Both the position numbers and the translations under genes were made by a program. Source: Shewanella sp. 1CM18E (GTDB lineage: Bacteria > Pseudomonadota > Gammaproteobacteria > Enterobacterales > Shewanellaceae). Taken from it: a stretch of DNA of 64,000 nt. A model generated the notes under the pieces. It was not told the DNA's origin, did no database searches, and worked only from the letters and a program-made list of their open reading frames with translations. The stretch is taken from the NCBI RefSeq assembly GCF_023161665.1, contig NZ_JALNTW010000007.1, positions 177,074 to 241,073 on the forward strand. The letters run 5' to 3'. Positions 55,365 through 64,000 of this stretch are shown here, one piece after another; within the stretch, counting starts at the first letter, position 1, and each line of letters begins with the position of its first letter.

Positions 55365-56939
55365 TTATATCTTACGTTGTACGCTCTGCTCCCAGAACTG
55401 CTGAGACAAATGGTTAGTTTTGGCCGATAAACGCAGCACTTGCTCACCGCGCTCAGCAGCATTTTGGGTCTGCTCTAAGCTCTCAAGCGACAGCTCACTA
55501 ATCACCTGAATGGAGTGGCTAATTTCATTGGCTACCGTGGTTTGCTGCGTCATAGCACAGGCATTTTCATCACTCATTACATTCATCTTTACAATCGATG
55601 CTCTAAGGGCTTCAAATGACTCATCCACTTGCTTGGCTAAATCAACTGAAAGCGCTGCTTTTTGCTGCCCCGCTTCCATTGCTTTGGTCGCCATCGCGGT
55701 ACTATCACGAAACTTGCTGACTATCGCTTCAATATGCGATGTCGACTCGCTAGTACGACTTGAAAGCTGGCGCACTTCGTCAGCAACCACAGCAAAACCA
55801 CGCCCAGACTCACCCGCTCTAGCGGCTTCAATTGCCGCATTTAAAGCCAACAAATTGGTTTGCTCCGCAATGCCGCGAATAACTTCCAGTACTTTATTAA
55901 TATCTTGGCTATCTTGCTCAATTGAGGCCACTACAGTAGCAAAATTGCCCACTTCGTCTTTTAGTTGATTAATTGAATCAACTACTCGCTCAAGTAGGTC
56001 ATGCCCCTGCTGGGCCGAAATATTGCTGACTGACATCTCTTGCGCTGCGCTATGAATGTTTTGGCTCACCTCACTGAAACTGGCGCTCATCTCTTCCATA
56101 GCTGTCGCTGCTTGACTGGTTTGCTGACTTTGGCTGTCAGCACGCTGGCGAGTATTGGCAATTGTATCGTTTAAGCTGGCGCTAAGGGTCTCTATTGAAC
56201 CGGCAGAATCTGCCATACGCCCAACAACACCGCCAGTTTCGGTAAGTAGAAATTGCAAAGCAAAACTCACCTGACCAATTTCATCTTGGCGACCGGTAAA
56301 TACTCCCGTCGCTAAAGGATCTGTAACAATACCTTGAGCCTGAGTGACAACTTGATTAAATGGTTTCAATATTACACTTAAACCTAACCCTGCAACCAAG
56401 CACATTACTAATGCTGCGAACACGGGCGAGTACTGTGCAAGTAAAACTGCAAACAAAACAGATAACATCAACCAAGTGTACAATTTTGCACAAAAGCCTA
56501 TTATTGGCTTTTTAAGCGCTGCAGGCTGTTTGCCCTCTTTTACTGCTTTATAAATGGTTTGTGCGCGATCAATCTGCTCAGGGGTAGCTTTGCGCCGTAC
56601 CGATTGATACTCGTGAATTTTGCCATTCTCATACACAGGTGCAATATAGGCATTAACCCAATAATGATCGCCAGATTTTGTACGATTTTTAACGATACCC
56701 ACCCAAGGTTTACCCTGTTTTACTCTGTCCCAAAGTGAGCTAAAAGTCGCTTCAGGCATATCAGGGTGACGCACTAGATTATGCGGTTGGTTTTGTAACT
56801 CACCAAAGCTATAACCACTAACGTTGATAAAGCCCTCATTAGCGTATTTAATATTACCGTTAAGATCTGTTGTCGACAGTAAAATACAGTTGCCGGTTAA
56901 GGTTTTTTCAGTTTGCGTTACAGGCTGGTTATTGCGCAT
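55365..56939 (-). CDS. Aer-like PAS methyl-accepting chemotaxis protein
   Basis: 524 residues: PAS domain (about 18-115; [40 protein letters not shown]) resembling the FAD-binding Aer PAS, a membrane pair (about 145-190), a HAMP-like region, and the cytoplasmic signalling domain with the hairpin [20 protein letters not shown] and [11 protein letters not shown]. Likely senses redox/oxygen. Weak ribosome-binding site. Confidence 0.93.
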   Translation of the reverse strand: MRNNQPVTQTEKTLTGNCILLSTTDLNGNIKYANEGFINVSGYSFGELQNQPHNLVRHPDMPEATFSSLWDRVKQGKPWVGIVKNRTKSGDHYWVNAYIAPVYENGKIHEYQSVRRKATPEQIDRAQTIYKAVKEGKQPAALKKPIIGFCAKLYTWLMLSVLFAVLLAQYSPVFAALVMCLVAGLGLSVILKPFNQVVTQAQGIVTDPLATGVFTGRQDEIGQVSFALQFLLTETGGVVGRMADSAGSIETLSASLNDTIANTRQRADSQSQQTSQAATAMEEMSASFSEVSQNIHSAAQEMSVSNISAQQGHDLLERVVDSINQLKDEVGNFATVVASIEQDSQDINKVLEVIRGIAEQTNLLALNAAIEAARAGESGRGFAVVADEVRQLSSRTSESTSHIEAIVSKFRDSTAMATKAMEAGQQKAALSVDLAKQVDESFEALRASIVKMNVMSDENACAMTQQTTVANEISHSIQVISELSLESLEQTQNAAERGEQVLRLSAKTNHLSQQFWEQSVQRKI

Positions 56940-57114
56940 ACAGGTAGGGTTTCCCGCTTATAAAAATCAGCGGTTATTCTGGCAAATTCATCGTTGCATC
57001 GCATTGATTGCTATCACGAAATCATAGGCACATAACACATAAACAAAGCGTTAGATCACAGGGTTAACTAAAACACCTAAGAATATGAAAGCTGCAAATT
57101 TTGCCGTTTAAGCA

Positions 57115-57156
57115 GCATGATTAATAGTAAAATAGCGAGCAAACTATTAATCATGC
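57115..57156. repeat. Perfect 14-bp inverted repeat
   Basis: GCATGATTAATAGT (57115-57128) and ACTATTAATCATGC (57143-57156) with 14 bases between. No T-run, so not a standard terminator. Located between the 3' end of the dipeptidase gene and the start of the Aer-like gene, both on the minus strand. Confidence 0.75.
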
Positions 57157-57171
57157 ATATTCTATAAAGTG

Positions 57172-58698
57172 CTATTTAGCTGCTAACTCAATAAATGCCG
57201 CAGTATACATTTTTAGATTTAGCATAAATTGCTCATAAGTAATAAATTCATACTCACTGTGACCGGTATATTCAACGCCCGGCATAGCAGGACCAAAACT
57301 CAACGCATTAGGGAATAACTTACTATTGGTCGAGCCACCAATAGCAACAGGTTGCGGGTTTTTAATACCCGTAAAGTGTTCAAAAACATTTAGTAGTGTC
57401 GATAAGTGCGGCGCATCTTCCATCACCATCGGCTCGCCCCAATAGGTCTTTAGATTAGTAATTTCAGCGCTATGCTGTGCTTGCCAATGCTTAATTGCAG
57501 CTTGTGCTTGCTGCTCAAGTAGCTGCTTATCTTTTCCCTTAGGACGTCTTAGGTTTAAGGTCAGATCTATGCCCTGCTCGCTTTGCTTCACCACGGTTGC
57601 AGCAAGAGTCATATGTCCCATGAAGTCATCTTTATAAGCGATTTCCCCAAACTGCTCAGCATACAGGCCTAAACCTACCATTTCGGCAATAAACAACTGC
57701 GCCTGTGAAGCGGTTGATTTAGGCCACTGATGAATTGATAAAAGTTCAGCTAAATGAGTCACAGCATTAACGCCATCTTCAGGAGTTGAAGAGTGAGCAG
57801 ACTTACCATTCGCAAGGATCAGCAAGTTTTCAGCACTCTGCTCAAAATGATATGTCATTGCCATTTGCGTCGCCGCTTTGGCTTTTAAGGCTGTAAGCAA
57901 CTCATTATTCACATTGCTTATCACAGCACTTGCCTCTTGAGGCACCTGACTTGCAAATGATCCACCGTGAAACTCAATAAGCTGTGACTGCTTACTCAAA
58001 GAAGTGTCTGTAGTGATCTCTGGTAAACTAAAAGTTATCTGGCTCCAACCTTTTTCAGCGGTAACCACCGGGTATTCAGCATCAATAGTGATATTAATAT
58101 CTGCAGGAGTGAAGTCTTTTAAAAACTCCCTAAGCGGCTGCCAATCTGACTCCTCAGCCATATAAACCATTAATTCAATTCGCTTATCTAGCTTGAGTTG
58201 CTTGTCTTTTATAGCTTTCATGGCAAACATGGCCGTGACAATTGCGCCTTTGTCGTCTTCAGTGCCACGACCAATTAATTTTCCTGGCTCAGAACTTACA
58301 TCTAGCTCATAAGGGCTTTTTTGCCAAAATTTAGCATCGGCGGGTTGCACATCACCATGAGTGATCACCCCAAGTTTGTCAGAGCTATCGCCTAGTCCAA
58401 TCAGTACAACATAGCCATGGTCACTAAAGTCTAAACCCAGTGTTTTGCTCAAGCGCTTTAACTCTTCTTTAAAGCCAATAAACTCAGGATTAGTGTCGGG
58501 GGTTAATCCCTGCACGGCTTCAGTATTAAATGCCACTAACTTTGCGAGATTATCAACCATGGGTGTTGAATAGGTCTCTACCGCATAGTTAGCGACAAGC
58601 TCTGAACGGGGAGAAACCTCATTAGCTTGGCTAGTAAACGAGCTTGCTAAAAGTGTGGTAAAGGCCAAAGAAGTGCGCAATATGCGAGATAATTTCAT
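57172..58698 (-). CDS. M20-family dipeptidase, secreted
   Basis: 508 residues from ATG 58698 (MKLSRILRTSL), TTGGA 5 bases upstream; signal peptide ends TSQA. M20 metal site: GVITHGDVQPAD, RGTEDDKGAIV (bridging Asp), MAEESDW (base Glu) and GHSEYEF near the C terminus, with the dimerisation domain in the middle. Cf. PepV/CPG2 dipeptidases. Divergent from the dcp-like peptidase, so the two may serve peptide use together. Confidence 0.92.
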   Translation of the reverse strand: MKLSRILRTSLAFTTLLASSFTSQANEVSPRSELVANYAVETYSTPMVDNLAKLVAFNTEAVQGLTPDTNPEFIGFKEELKRLSKTLGLDFSDHGYVVLIGLGDSSDKLGVITHGDVQPADAKFWQKSPYELDVSSEPGKLIGRGTEDDKGAIVTAMFAMKAIKDKQLKLDKRIELMVYMAEESDWQPLREFLKDFTPADINITIDAEYPVVTAEKGWSQITFSLPEITTDTSLSKQSQLIEFHGGSFASQVPQEASAVISNVNNELLTALKAKAATQMAMTYHFEQSAENLLILANGKSAHSSTPEDGVNAVTHLAELLSIHQWPKSTASQAQLFIAEMVGLGLYAEQFGEIAYKDDFMGHMTLAATVVKQSEQGIDLTLNLRRPKGKDKQLLEQQAQAAIKHWQAQHSAEITNLKTYWGEPMVMEDAPHLSTLLNVFEHFTGIKNPQPVAIGGSTNSKLFPNALSFGPAMPGVEYTGHSEYEFITYEQFMLNLKMYTAAFIELAAK

Positions 58699-58909
58699 AG
58701 CTTTCCAATTGTTATTATTATGTTTTAAAAGCGCAGTTTGCCACAAATAAAACCGTAAAACGTGCAAAAAATAGCTAATTGAACGCTTTGTTACAAAGTT
58801 TAAGCTTTTACAATAGATCTCACACCTTTAACCGTGATACTTAAAGAAGTTAACGTCTGCGTAATTTAAAAGGCGATTTTTAAAACAAGTTAAAGTCGGG
58901 GATATAAAT

Positions 58910-61087
58910 ATGAAGGGATTAACCCTCAAACCAGTCGTGTCGGCAGTGGCTCTTGCATTAGCACTTACGGCATGTAGCGCGTCAAACACCACTACAACGA
59001 CCCAAGAAGCACCTAACGTCGTTGCAGCTCAAATTATTGAAAACAACGCAAGCAATCCATTTTTCAAGCCATACGATACTTACCTCGGGATCCCTGATTT
59101 TGATAAAATCAAACCTGAGCATTATCTACCAGCATTTAAAGCTGGTATTGCACAGCACAAAGCAGAAATTCAAGCAATTATTGATAACCCAGCTGCACCT
59201 ACATTTGCCAACACTATCGAAGCGATGGAGTTTTCTGGCGAGCTAACAACTAAAGTAGCCAGTGTTTTCTATAACCTAACGGGTGCAGATACTAACGAGC
59301 AGCTTCAAGCTATTTCAAAACAAGTATCGCCAATGCTGTCTGCTGCAAGTGATGATGTGCTGCTAAATGATGCGTTATTCCAAAAAGTTAAAGCGGTTTA
59401 TGAGCAGCGTAGCCAGCTTAACCTCAATGTGGCACAAGCTAAGTTACTAGAAGATACGTATAAGTCATTTACTCGCGGCGGCGCTAACTTAAATGATGCT
59501 GACAAAACTAAATTGCGTGCTCTTAACGAGCAAATTGGTAAGTTGAGCCTAGAGTTTGGTGACAACCTGTTAGCTGAAACCAATGCATTTGAATTGGTTA
59601 TCGACAGTGAAGCCCAACTATCAGGTTTACCAGCTGACGTTATTGCGACAGCTGCACAAACGGCAACTAAACGCGGCCATGATGGTAAATGGGTATTTAC
59701 CACTTCACGCCCATCAATTACACCATTCTTAACGTATGCAGATAACCGCGAGTTACGTGAAAAGCTGTATAAAGGTTATATTGATCGTGGTAACAATGAT
59801 AACGCCAACGACAACAAAAAAATTCTAGCCAAAATGGCAGCCCTACGTGCAGAGCGCGCACAGTTAATGGGTTACAAAACGCACGCCCACTTTATACTTG
59901 AAGAACGCACAGCAAAAACTCCTGAAAATGTTTATACCCTGCTAAACAAAATTTGGCCTGCAGCACTTGCACAAGCCGAAGCAGAAGTTGCAGATATGCA
60001 AGCGCTTATCGATGCTGAAGGCGGTGACTTTAAGCTAGCCGGTTGGGACTGGTGGTACTACTCAGATAAAATCCGTGTTGCAAAATACAGCTTTAACGAG
60101 CAACAAACACGTCCGTATTTCTCGCTAGAAAATACCCTGCAAGGTGTGTTCTATACGGCTAACCGTTTATTCGGTATTACTGTAAAAGAGCGTACAGATC
60201 TACCTAAGTACAACGATGAAGTACGCACTTGGGAAGTGTATGACAAAGACGGTGAGCTCATGGCTATCTTTATGGGCGACTATTTTGTTCGTGATAGTAA
60301 GCGCGGTGGTGCTTGGATGAACTCTTACCGTCAGCAGTACAACATGAACGGTGTAGAATCTAAGCCAATTATTGTTAACGTACTTAACTATCCTCGCCCT
60401 GCGGGTGATGAGCCAGCGTTGCTAACGTTTGATGAAGCTAGCACGCTATTCCATGAATTTGGCCATGCTCTACACGGTATGATGTCTGATGTTGAATATC
60501 GCTCTCAAGCAGGTACGTCTGTGCCACGCGATTATGTTGAGTTCCCATCACAGGTAATGGAAAACTGGATGACCCAACCTGAAGTACTGGCGCAATTTGC
60601 TAAGCACTACAAAACAGGTGAAGTGATCCCGCAAGAACTGGTTAAAAAGATCCAAGCTGCAAGTAAGTTTAACCAAGGCTTTGCAACTGTTGAGTACATG
60701 GCAGCGACTAAGCTTGATTTAGACTGGCACACAGTGACAGACTTTATGCCAAAAGATGCTGCTAAATTTGAAGCAGAGTCGCTAAACAAAATGGGACTGA
60801 TTGCTGAAATTGCGCCGCGCTACCGCAGCACATACTTCTCGCATATCTTTGCTGGCGGTTACTCTGCAGGCTACTACAGCTACATCTGGTCTGATATTTT
60901 AGGCGCTGATGCATTCGAAGCCTTTAAAGAAAATGGTATTTTCGACAAAGCGACTGCAGATGCCTTTAGAGATAACATCTTGTCTCAAGGTGGTAGTGAA
61001 GATCCTATGCAGCTATACAAGCAGTTCCGTGGTAAAGAAGCTGGCATTGAGCCATTACTTCGTAGCCGTGGTCTTTTAGCTAAGTAA
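58910..61087 (+). CDS. dcp: M3 oligopeptidase / peptidyl-dipeptidase Dcp, lipoprotein
   Basis: 725 residues; lipobox LTACS marks a lipoprotein (most Dcp proteins are soluble). M3 metallopeptidase with HEFGH (His515, Glu516, His519) and the downstream Glu in FPSQVMENWM. C-terminal YSAGYYSYIWSDILGADAFE is typical of Dcp. Removes dipeptides from C termini. GGGGA ribosome-binding site. Confidence 0.93.
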   Translation: MKGLTLKPVVSAVALALALTACSASNTTTTTQEAPNVVAAQIIENNASNPFFKPYDTYLGIPDFDKIKPEHYLPAFKAGIAQHKAEIQAIIDNPAAPTFANTIEAMEFSGELTTKVASVFYNLTGADTNEQLQAISKQVSPMLSAASDDVLLNDALFQKVKAVYEQRSQLNLNVAQAKLLEDTYKSFTRGGANLNDADKTKLRALNEQIGKLSLEFGDNLLAETNAFELVIDSEAQLSGLPADVIATAAQTATKRGHDGKWVFTTSRPSITPFLTYADNRELREKLYKGYIDRGNNDNANDNKKILAKMAALRAERAQLMGYKTHAHFILEERTAKTPENVYTLLNKIWPAALAQAEAEVADMQALIDAEGGDFKLAGWDWWYYSDKIRVAKYSFNEQQTRPYFSLENTLQGVFYTANRLFGITVKERTDLPKYNDEVRTWEVYDKDGELMAIFMGDYFVRDSKRGGAWMNSYRQQYNMNGVESKPIIVNVLNYPRPAGDEPALLTFDEASTLFHEFGHALHGMMSDVEYRSQAGTSVPRDYVEFPSQVMENWMTQPEVLAQFAKHYKTGEVIPQELVKKIQAASKFNQGFATVEYMAATKLDLDWHTVTDFMPKDAAKFEAESLNKMGLIAEIAPRYRSTYFSHIFAGGYSAGYYSYIWSDILGADAFEAFKENGIFDKATADAFRDNILSQGGSEDPMQLYKQFRGKEAGIEPLLRSRGLLAK

Positions 61088-61105
61088 GCTTAAAACATAC
61101 CAACT

Positions 61106-61136
61106 AAAAAGGTACGTCAATGACGTACCTTTTTTA
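61106..61136 (+). terminator. Terminator of dcp
   Basis: AAAAAGGTACGTCA / TGACGTACCTTTTT nearly perfect palindrome with a 1-2-base loop and T-run; bidirectional. Confidence 0.9.
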
Positions 61137-61154
61137 TGTCTTAATCGATTGGTA

Positions 61155-61337
61155 TTATCCCTGAGGAAACATCAATTGGTACACCCAACGTGCCCCATAA
61201 AATCCTGCCGGTAAGCCAGCTAAAATCCCAATCACAAAGACAAACAACTTTATACGTTTACGGTTTAGCTCTGATACCAAAGCTGCAAGCTCAGGATCAA
61301 CATCAGACTCTTTAACTGAAGCCCTATTAGATTCCAT
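61155..61337 (-). CDS. Small single-TM protein, unknown function
   Basis: 60 residues from ATG 61337 (MESNRASVKESD); AAGGAG lies 10 bases upstream. A short acidic N-terminal part, basic RKRIK then one membrane helix (FVFVIGILAGLPAGFYGA) and a short tail. Upstream in-frame extension is not supported. Confidence 0.7.
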   Translation of the reverse strand: MESNRASVKESDVDPELAALVSELNRKRIKLFVFVIGILAGLPAGFYGARWVYQLMFPQG

Positions 61338-61484
61338 ATTTAATCGACTCCTTGTCAATGAAAGGGCGAATGATAATGGCTGCATTGTAAACCAGTACAA
61401 GTTAAATTCAGGTATACCTTTTGGTGTATAAATGTTTCAGAGTTGAAATTAGGAGGGAATACTGCCACATAACCGCTCTGTTAG

Positions 61485-61790
61485 TTAGCTATTTGCTTTT
61501 ACAACTTCAAAACGGCACTGCTTAAGCGCTTGAGTAAGCTTAATGTCGTGTTGCTTCAATATGCGTTCACTCAACAATGCCAGCTGTTGAGTTTGGCCAC
61601 TTTCAATCGCCTCACTCAATGCAGTTTGTGAGTCGAACATAAAACGAATAATCAAGCTGTCAGAAACTTTGGTAAAATTGACTTGGTGAGTTAACCACAA
61701 GAAACCGTTTACATCTTCTTTTGCGCTTTCACACACTAAGGTTAATGCGCGGCTGATTAACTTATCGATTTTCTTTTCTGTTTTGGTCAC
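61485..61790 (-). CDS. Small hypothetical protein
   Basis: 101 residues from GTG 61790 (AAGGAG 6 bases upstream); mixed alpha protein with KTEKKIDKLISRALT and a long C-terminal helix (ALSEAIESGQTQQLALLSER). No family recognised. Same strand as the 124-aa gene upstream with about 50 bases between; may be one operon. Confidence 0.72.
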   Translation of the reverse strand: MTKTEKKIDKLISRALTLVCESAKEDVNGFLWLTHQVNFTKVSDSLIIRFMFDSQTALSEAIESGQTQQLALLSERILKQHDIKLTQALKQCRFEVVKANS

Positions 61791-61839
61791 GCATCTCTCC
61801 TTTGACAGACCCACTATAACAATCAGACTACATGTAAGT

Positions 61840-62214
61840 TTAGCCTTGGTTAATCTGTATCAATTTAGCGATGAAAGCTTTAAGTGCATCTTTACTGTCG
61901 AAGCTAAAAGCTAAGCCATAATGTATGCCGTTAACGCTTTTCTGAACCCGCTTAGGAAAACGTGTCATCTCTGAGTAATGGCAATATTGCTCTTTGGCGT
62001 TCACTCCTTCTAGTTCTGCAAAATCAGCTTTAAACACCTCATAAGCTGGGCGGATCACTAGTTGTGCTTGCTTACCATCAAGATACAAATAAAAAGGCTC
62101 TTTTAACTTAGGTAGCATGTACTCAGTCACTTTCTTAATCGAAAAGTTAGTTCTACATTCAAGCTCGCTAAGTAATGAAACTATCTCGTTGTGTTCTATA
62201 GCCAAAATACTCAC
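61840..62214 (-). CDS. Hypothetical protein
   Basis: 124 residues if started at GTG 62214. The AAGGTGAG here overlaps that GTG, so a start at the following TTG 62205 (MAIEHNEIVSLL, 121 residues) with the same AAGGTGAG 4 bases before is as likely. Soluble, mixed alpha/beta, no domain recognised; mid-part FYLYLDGKQAQLVIRPAYEV. Confidence 0.7.
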   Translation of the reverse strand: MSILAIEHNEIVSLLSELECRTNFSIKKVTEYMLPKLKEPFYLYLDGKQAQLVIRPAYEVFKADFAELEGVNAKEQYCHYSEMTRFPKRVQKSVNGIHYGLAFSFDSKDALKAFIAKLIQINQG

Positions 62215-62441
62215 CTTTTATTCTATCGTTGAGCCTAGAGCTTAACCCTTTTTCTTTTGCCAACCTACGGATAAATACCAATATTTCAAAAGTAGCGAGC
62301 TCTTAAGCCAAAACTTAGCTTTTCAACATTCTCAAGCCTAAAATGCATAAAAAACAGCCGTAATTTCCCTCTTCCAAGATTGAATTTAGCCACTAGACAC
62401 GGTAAAACAATAGCTATCATTTACAAACTAAAGCAGCTACC

Positions 62442-63056
62442 GTGAGCTCACTTCCCTACTCTCAATCTTGTGAAAACAACAAGGCTGCAATTGCTGCTGT
62501 TATCGAGCAATGTTTTAGCCAAGCCAGCCAAGTACTAGAAATTGGCAGCGGCACAGGCCAGCATGCGGTGCACTTTGCTAAGCTAATGCCGCATCTAATT
62601 TGGCAAACCAGCGATCAAAGCATCTACCATGATGGTATTAATGCATGGTTACTAGAAGAGCCAAGTATTAATTTACGTCCACCTTTAACGCTTGATGTCA
62701 CACAAGCATGGCCAATCACTCAGCTAGAAAAACCTGTAATTGATGGGATCTTTACCGCTAATACTTTGCACATCATGGCTAAAGATATGGTTGAAGATTT
62801 TTTTAAAGGTGTAGGCAAGCATTTAGCCTTACATGGCCAACTCTGTATCTATGGGCCATTTAACTATAACGGCCAATACAGTAGCGACAGTAATCGAAAC
62901 TTCGACCTATGGTTACTCGAGCAAAACGCCCAAAGCGCTATTCGAGATATTGAATGGATTATTGAGTTGGCGAATAAGCAGGGCATGGAGTTAATCACTG
63001 ATCATCCCATGCCTGCTAATAACCGCTTGCTACACTTTGAAAAGCTAAGCAAATAG
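62442..63056 (+). CDS. DUF938 SAM-dependent methyltransferase
   Basis: 204 residues from GTG 62442. SAM-binding motif VLEIGSGTGQHAVHFA (about 32-47), acid DQSIY, LHIMAKD and YGPFNYNG mark DUF938, a class I methyltransferase family with unknown substrate. Convergent with yjjG. Confidence 0.9.
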   Translation: MSSLPYSQSCENNKAAIAAVIEQCFSQASQVLEIGSGTGQHAVHFAKLMPHLIWQTSDQSIYHDGINAWLLEEPSINLRPPLTLDVTQAWPITQLEKPVIDGIFTANTLHIMAKDMVEDFFKGVGKHLALHGQLCIYGPFNYNGQYSSDSNRNFDLWLLEQNAQSAIRDIEWIIELANKQGMELITDHPMPANNRLLHFEKLSK

Positions 63057-63072
63057 AGGCGATTGTTGACAA

Positions 63073-63759
63073 TTAAGCACTTTGTTTACAGCTTAAGATC
63101 TCACGCAGTTCACACAAAGTGCTTACTTGGTAGTGCGGATTAATACCATGGGGCTTTTCAGCGCCATTGCTATTAAGCCAACAGGTATGAATACCTGCAT
63201 TAATGCCACCCAAAATATCTGAGTGCGGATTATCGCCCACCATTAGTACTGAGCTTTTATCAGGGTTGCCCATCAAAGAAAGTGCATGATTAAAGATCCC
63301 GACATCAGGTTTAGCTATCCCCACTTCTTCTGAGATCACTAATGGCGAAAATCTATCGACTAAACCAACCTTTTGTAAACGCACACTTTGCAATTCAGTA
63401 AAACCGTTGGTGATGATCCCCATATTGACTCGACCCGTCAGTGAGTCAATAAGCTCTTGCGCACCAGGAAGCAGCTGACAAGTGTCTGCCATGGCACTTA
63501 AAAATCCGCTGTTTAACTCTTGGGTTGAAACCGTGAGTTTCTGCGCCCATTCAGTAAAACGAATATTTTGTAACTCTTGAGCGGTTAATTTGCCATCTTG
63601 ATAATCGACCCAAAGAGGCTGATTAACCTTTTGGTAGTGGGCAAAATCTTGACGGCTAAAATCTACGTCAAATCTTGAAAACATTAGCTGTAAGCCTTGA
63701 AAAGCATCAAAGTGAAACAAGGTCTCATCAGCGTCAAAAAGTACCCATTTATACTGCAT
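63073..63759 (-). CDS. yjjG: HAD pyrimidine 5'-nucleotidase YjjG
   Basis: 228 residues, very close to E. coli YjjG. HAD motifs: DADETLF (nucleophile Asp9, motif I), IITNG (motif II), Lys in GIAKPDVGIF (motif III) and VGDNPHSD (motif IV). Dephosphorylates UMP, dUMP, dTMP and modified pyrimidine nucleotides, a housecleaning role. Confidence 0.96.
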   Translation of the reverse strand: MQYKWVLFDADETLFHFDAFQGLQLMFSRFDVDFSRQDFAHYQKVNQPLWVDYQDGKLTAQELQNIRFTEWAQKLTVSTQELNSGFLSAMADTCQLLPGAQELIDSLTGRVNMGIITNGFTELQSVRLQKVGLVDRFSPLVISEEVGIAKPDVGIFNHALSLMGNPDKSSVLMVGDNPHSDILGGINAGIHTCWLNSNGAEKPHGINPHYQVSTLCELREILSCKQSA

Positions 63760-64000
63760 GTCTATCCTAATTAAATGAATACAGCCATCGCTGTTTATTG
63801 TTGTAAATACTGCCCCGAAAGGCGCACTTGGTAAGGTGCGGCAAGGTTAGCTTAGTTGGCATGGCAAAGTCTAATACCAATCGCTGCTCATTTGAAAAGT
63901 AAAAGATCCACCTTCTGAAGAATGTGGCTTTGATATAACTCCCTAAAAGGGAGCTTTCCTACCGTGCGTTAACAAGACGCCGTAAATATATCCCTATAGG
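63760..64000. other. Intergenic tail of the window, repeat-like end
   Basis: 241 bases with CGCAC/GTGCG hairpin near 63815-63840 and CTCCCT-aaa-AGGGAG at about 63940-63954, followed by ACGCCGTAAATATATCCC, a phrase that in Shewanella genomes often opens dispersed palindromic repeats. Cut by the window end, so not confirmed. Confidence 0.3.

Noticed and set aside
1..64000. Mobile elements, CRISPR arrays, tRNA/rRNA genes
   Set aside because: No transposase, integrase, terminal repeats, spacer arrays or cloverleaf sequences were seen on either strand.

Overview
The window reads as ordinary chromosome of a marine gammaproteobacterium, almost certainly Shewanella. IlvI, IbpA, RihA, YjjG, MetG and RsmF look like close relatives of the enterobacterial proteins. 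The setting (pilZ beside holB, DUF3389, DUF2750, hmgA-hppD with a LysR gene, a di-haem peroxidase, many lineage-specific small proteins) fits Alteromonadales. I see no insertion sequence, phage, CRISPR array, tRNA or rRNA gene. Base composition looks even, so I find no clear genomic island.

Layout. 1-3.5 kb: the end of an MCE (PqiB/LetB-type) lipid-transport gene, a divergent SpmA/SpmB-like membrane protein, rsmF, then a hairpin-rich intergenic stretch ending in a terminator. 3.6-10.2 kb: a long minus-strand gene string, mrp-udk-(66-aa ORF)-pabC-mltG-tmk-holB-pilZ-ycfH, with several ATGA-type overlaps. 10.3-17.6 kb: metG, a Nif3-like gene, a protein with a histone H1-like tail, a large surface lipoprotein behind a four-half-site Pho box array, and a Bcr/CflA exporter. 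18.2-21.1 kb: ilvIH, and ibpA with a heat-shock promoter and ROSE-type thermometer. 21.2-29 kb: 5'-nucleotidase lipoprotein, carboxylesterase, DUF3389, an FKBP isomerase, a lytic transglycosylase, DUF2750, a zinc-motif protein and cheV.

29.3-34.2 kb is the most interesting part. An ECF sigma factor and its ChrR-type zinc/cupin anti-sigma factor form an overlapping pair. The same promoter pattern (TGATC, spacer, CGTA) lies upstream of this pair and of the neighbouring LON-domain gene. A MscS channel follows, then a perfect consensus sigma-70 promoter with a leader of about 360 nt, a 57-aa gene and a run of strong hairpins. 34.2-42 kb: a PLP enzyme, YccF, hydrolases, a periplasmic binding protein, a PGPGW protein and ccpA. 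42-45.4 kb: LysR gene divergent from hmgA-hppD (tyrosine catabolism) with a LysR-type operator between them. 45.5-64 kb: LysE exporter, lipoprotein, GNAT-like enzyme, ggt, rihA behind a perfect 18-bp palindrome, a catalase-related protein, a Fur-box TonB receptor, an Aer-like receptor, two peptidases, small hypothetical genes, a DUF938 methyltransferase and yjjG.

No self-evident new system is present. The best leads are the sigma/ChrR/LON regulon, the promoter-leader-small ORF-hairpin block at 33.4-34.2 kb and the structured intergenic region at 3.34-3.55 kb.
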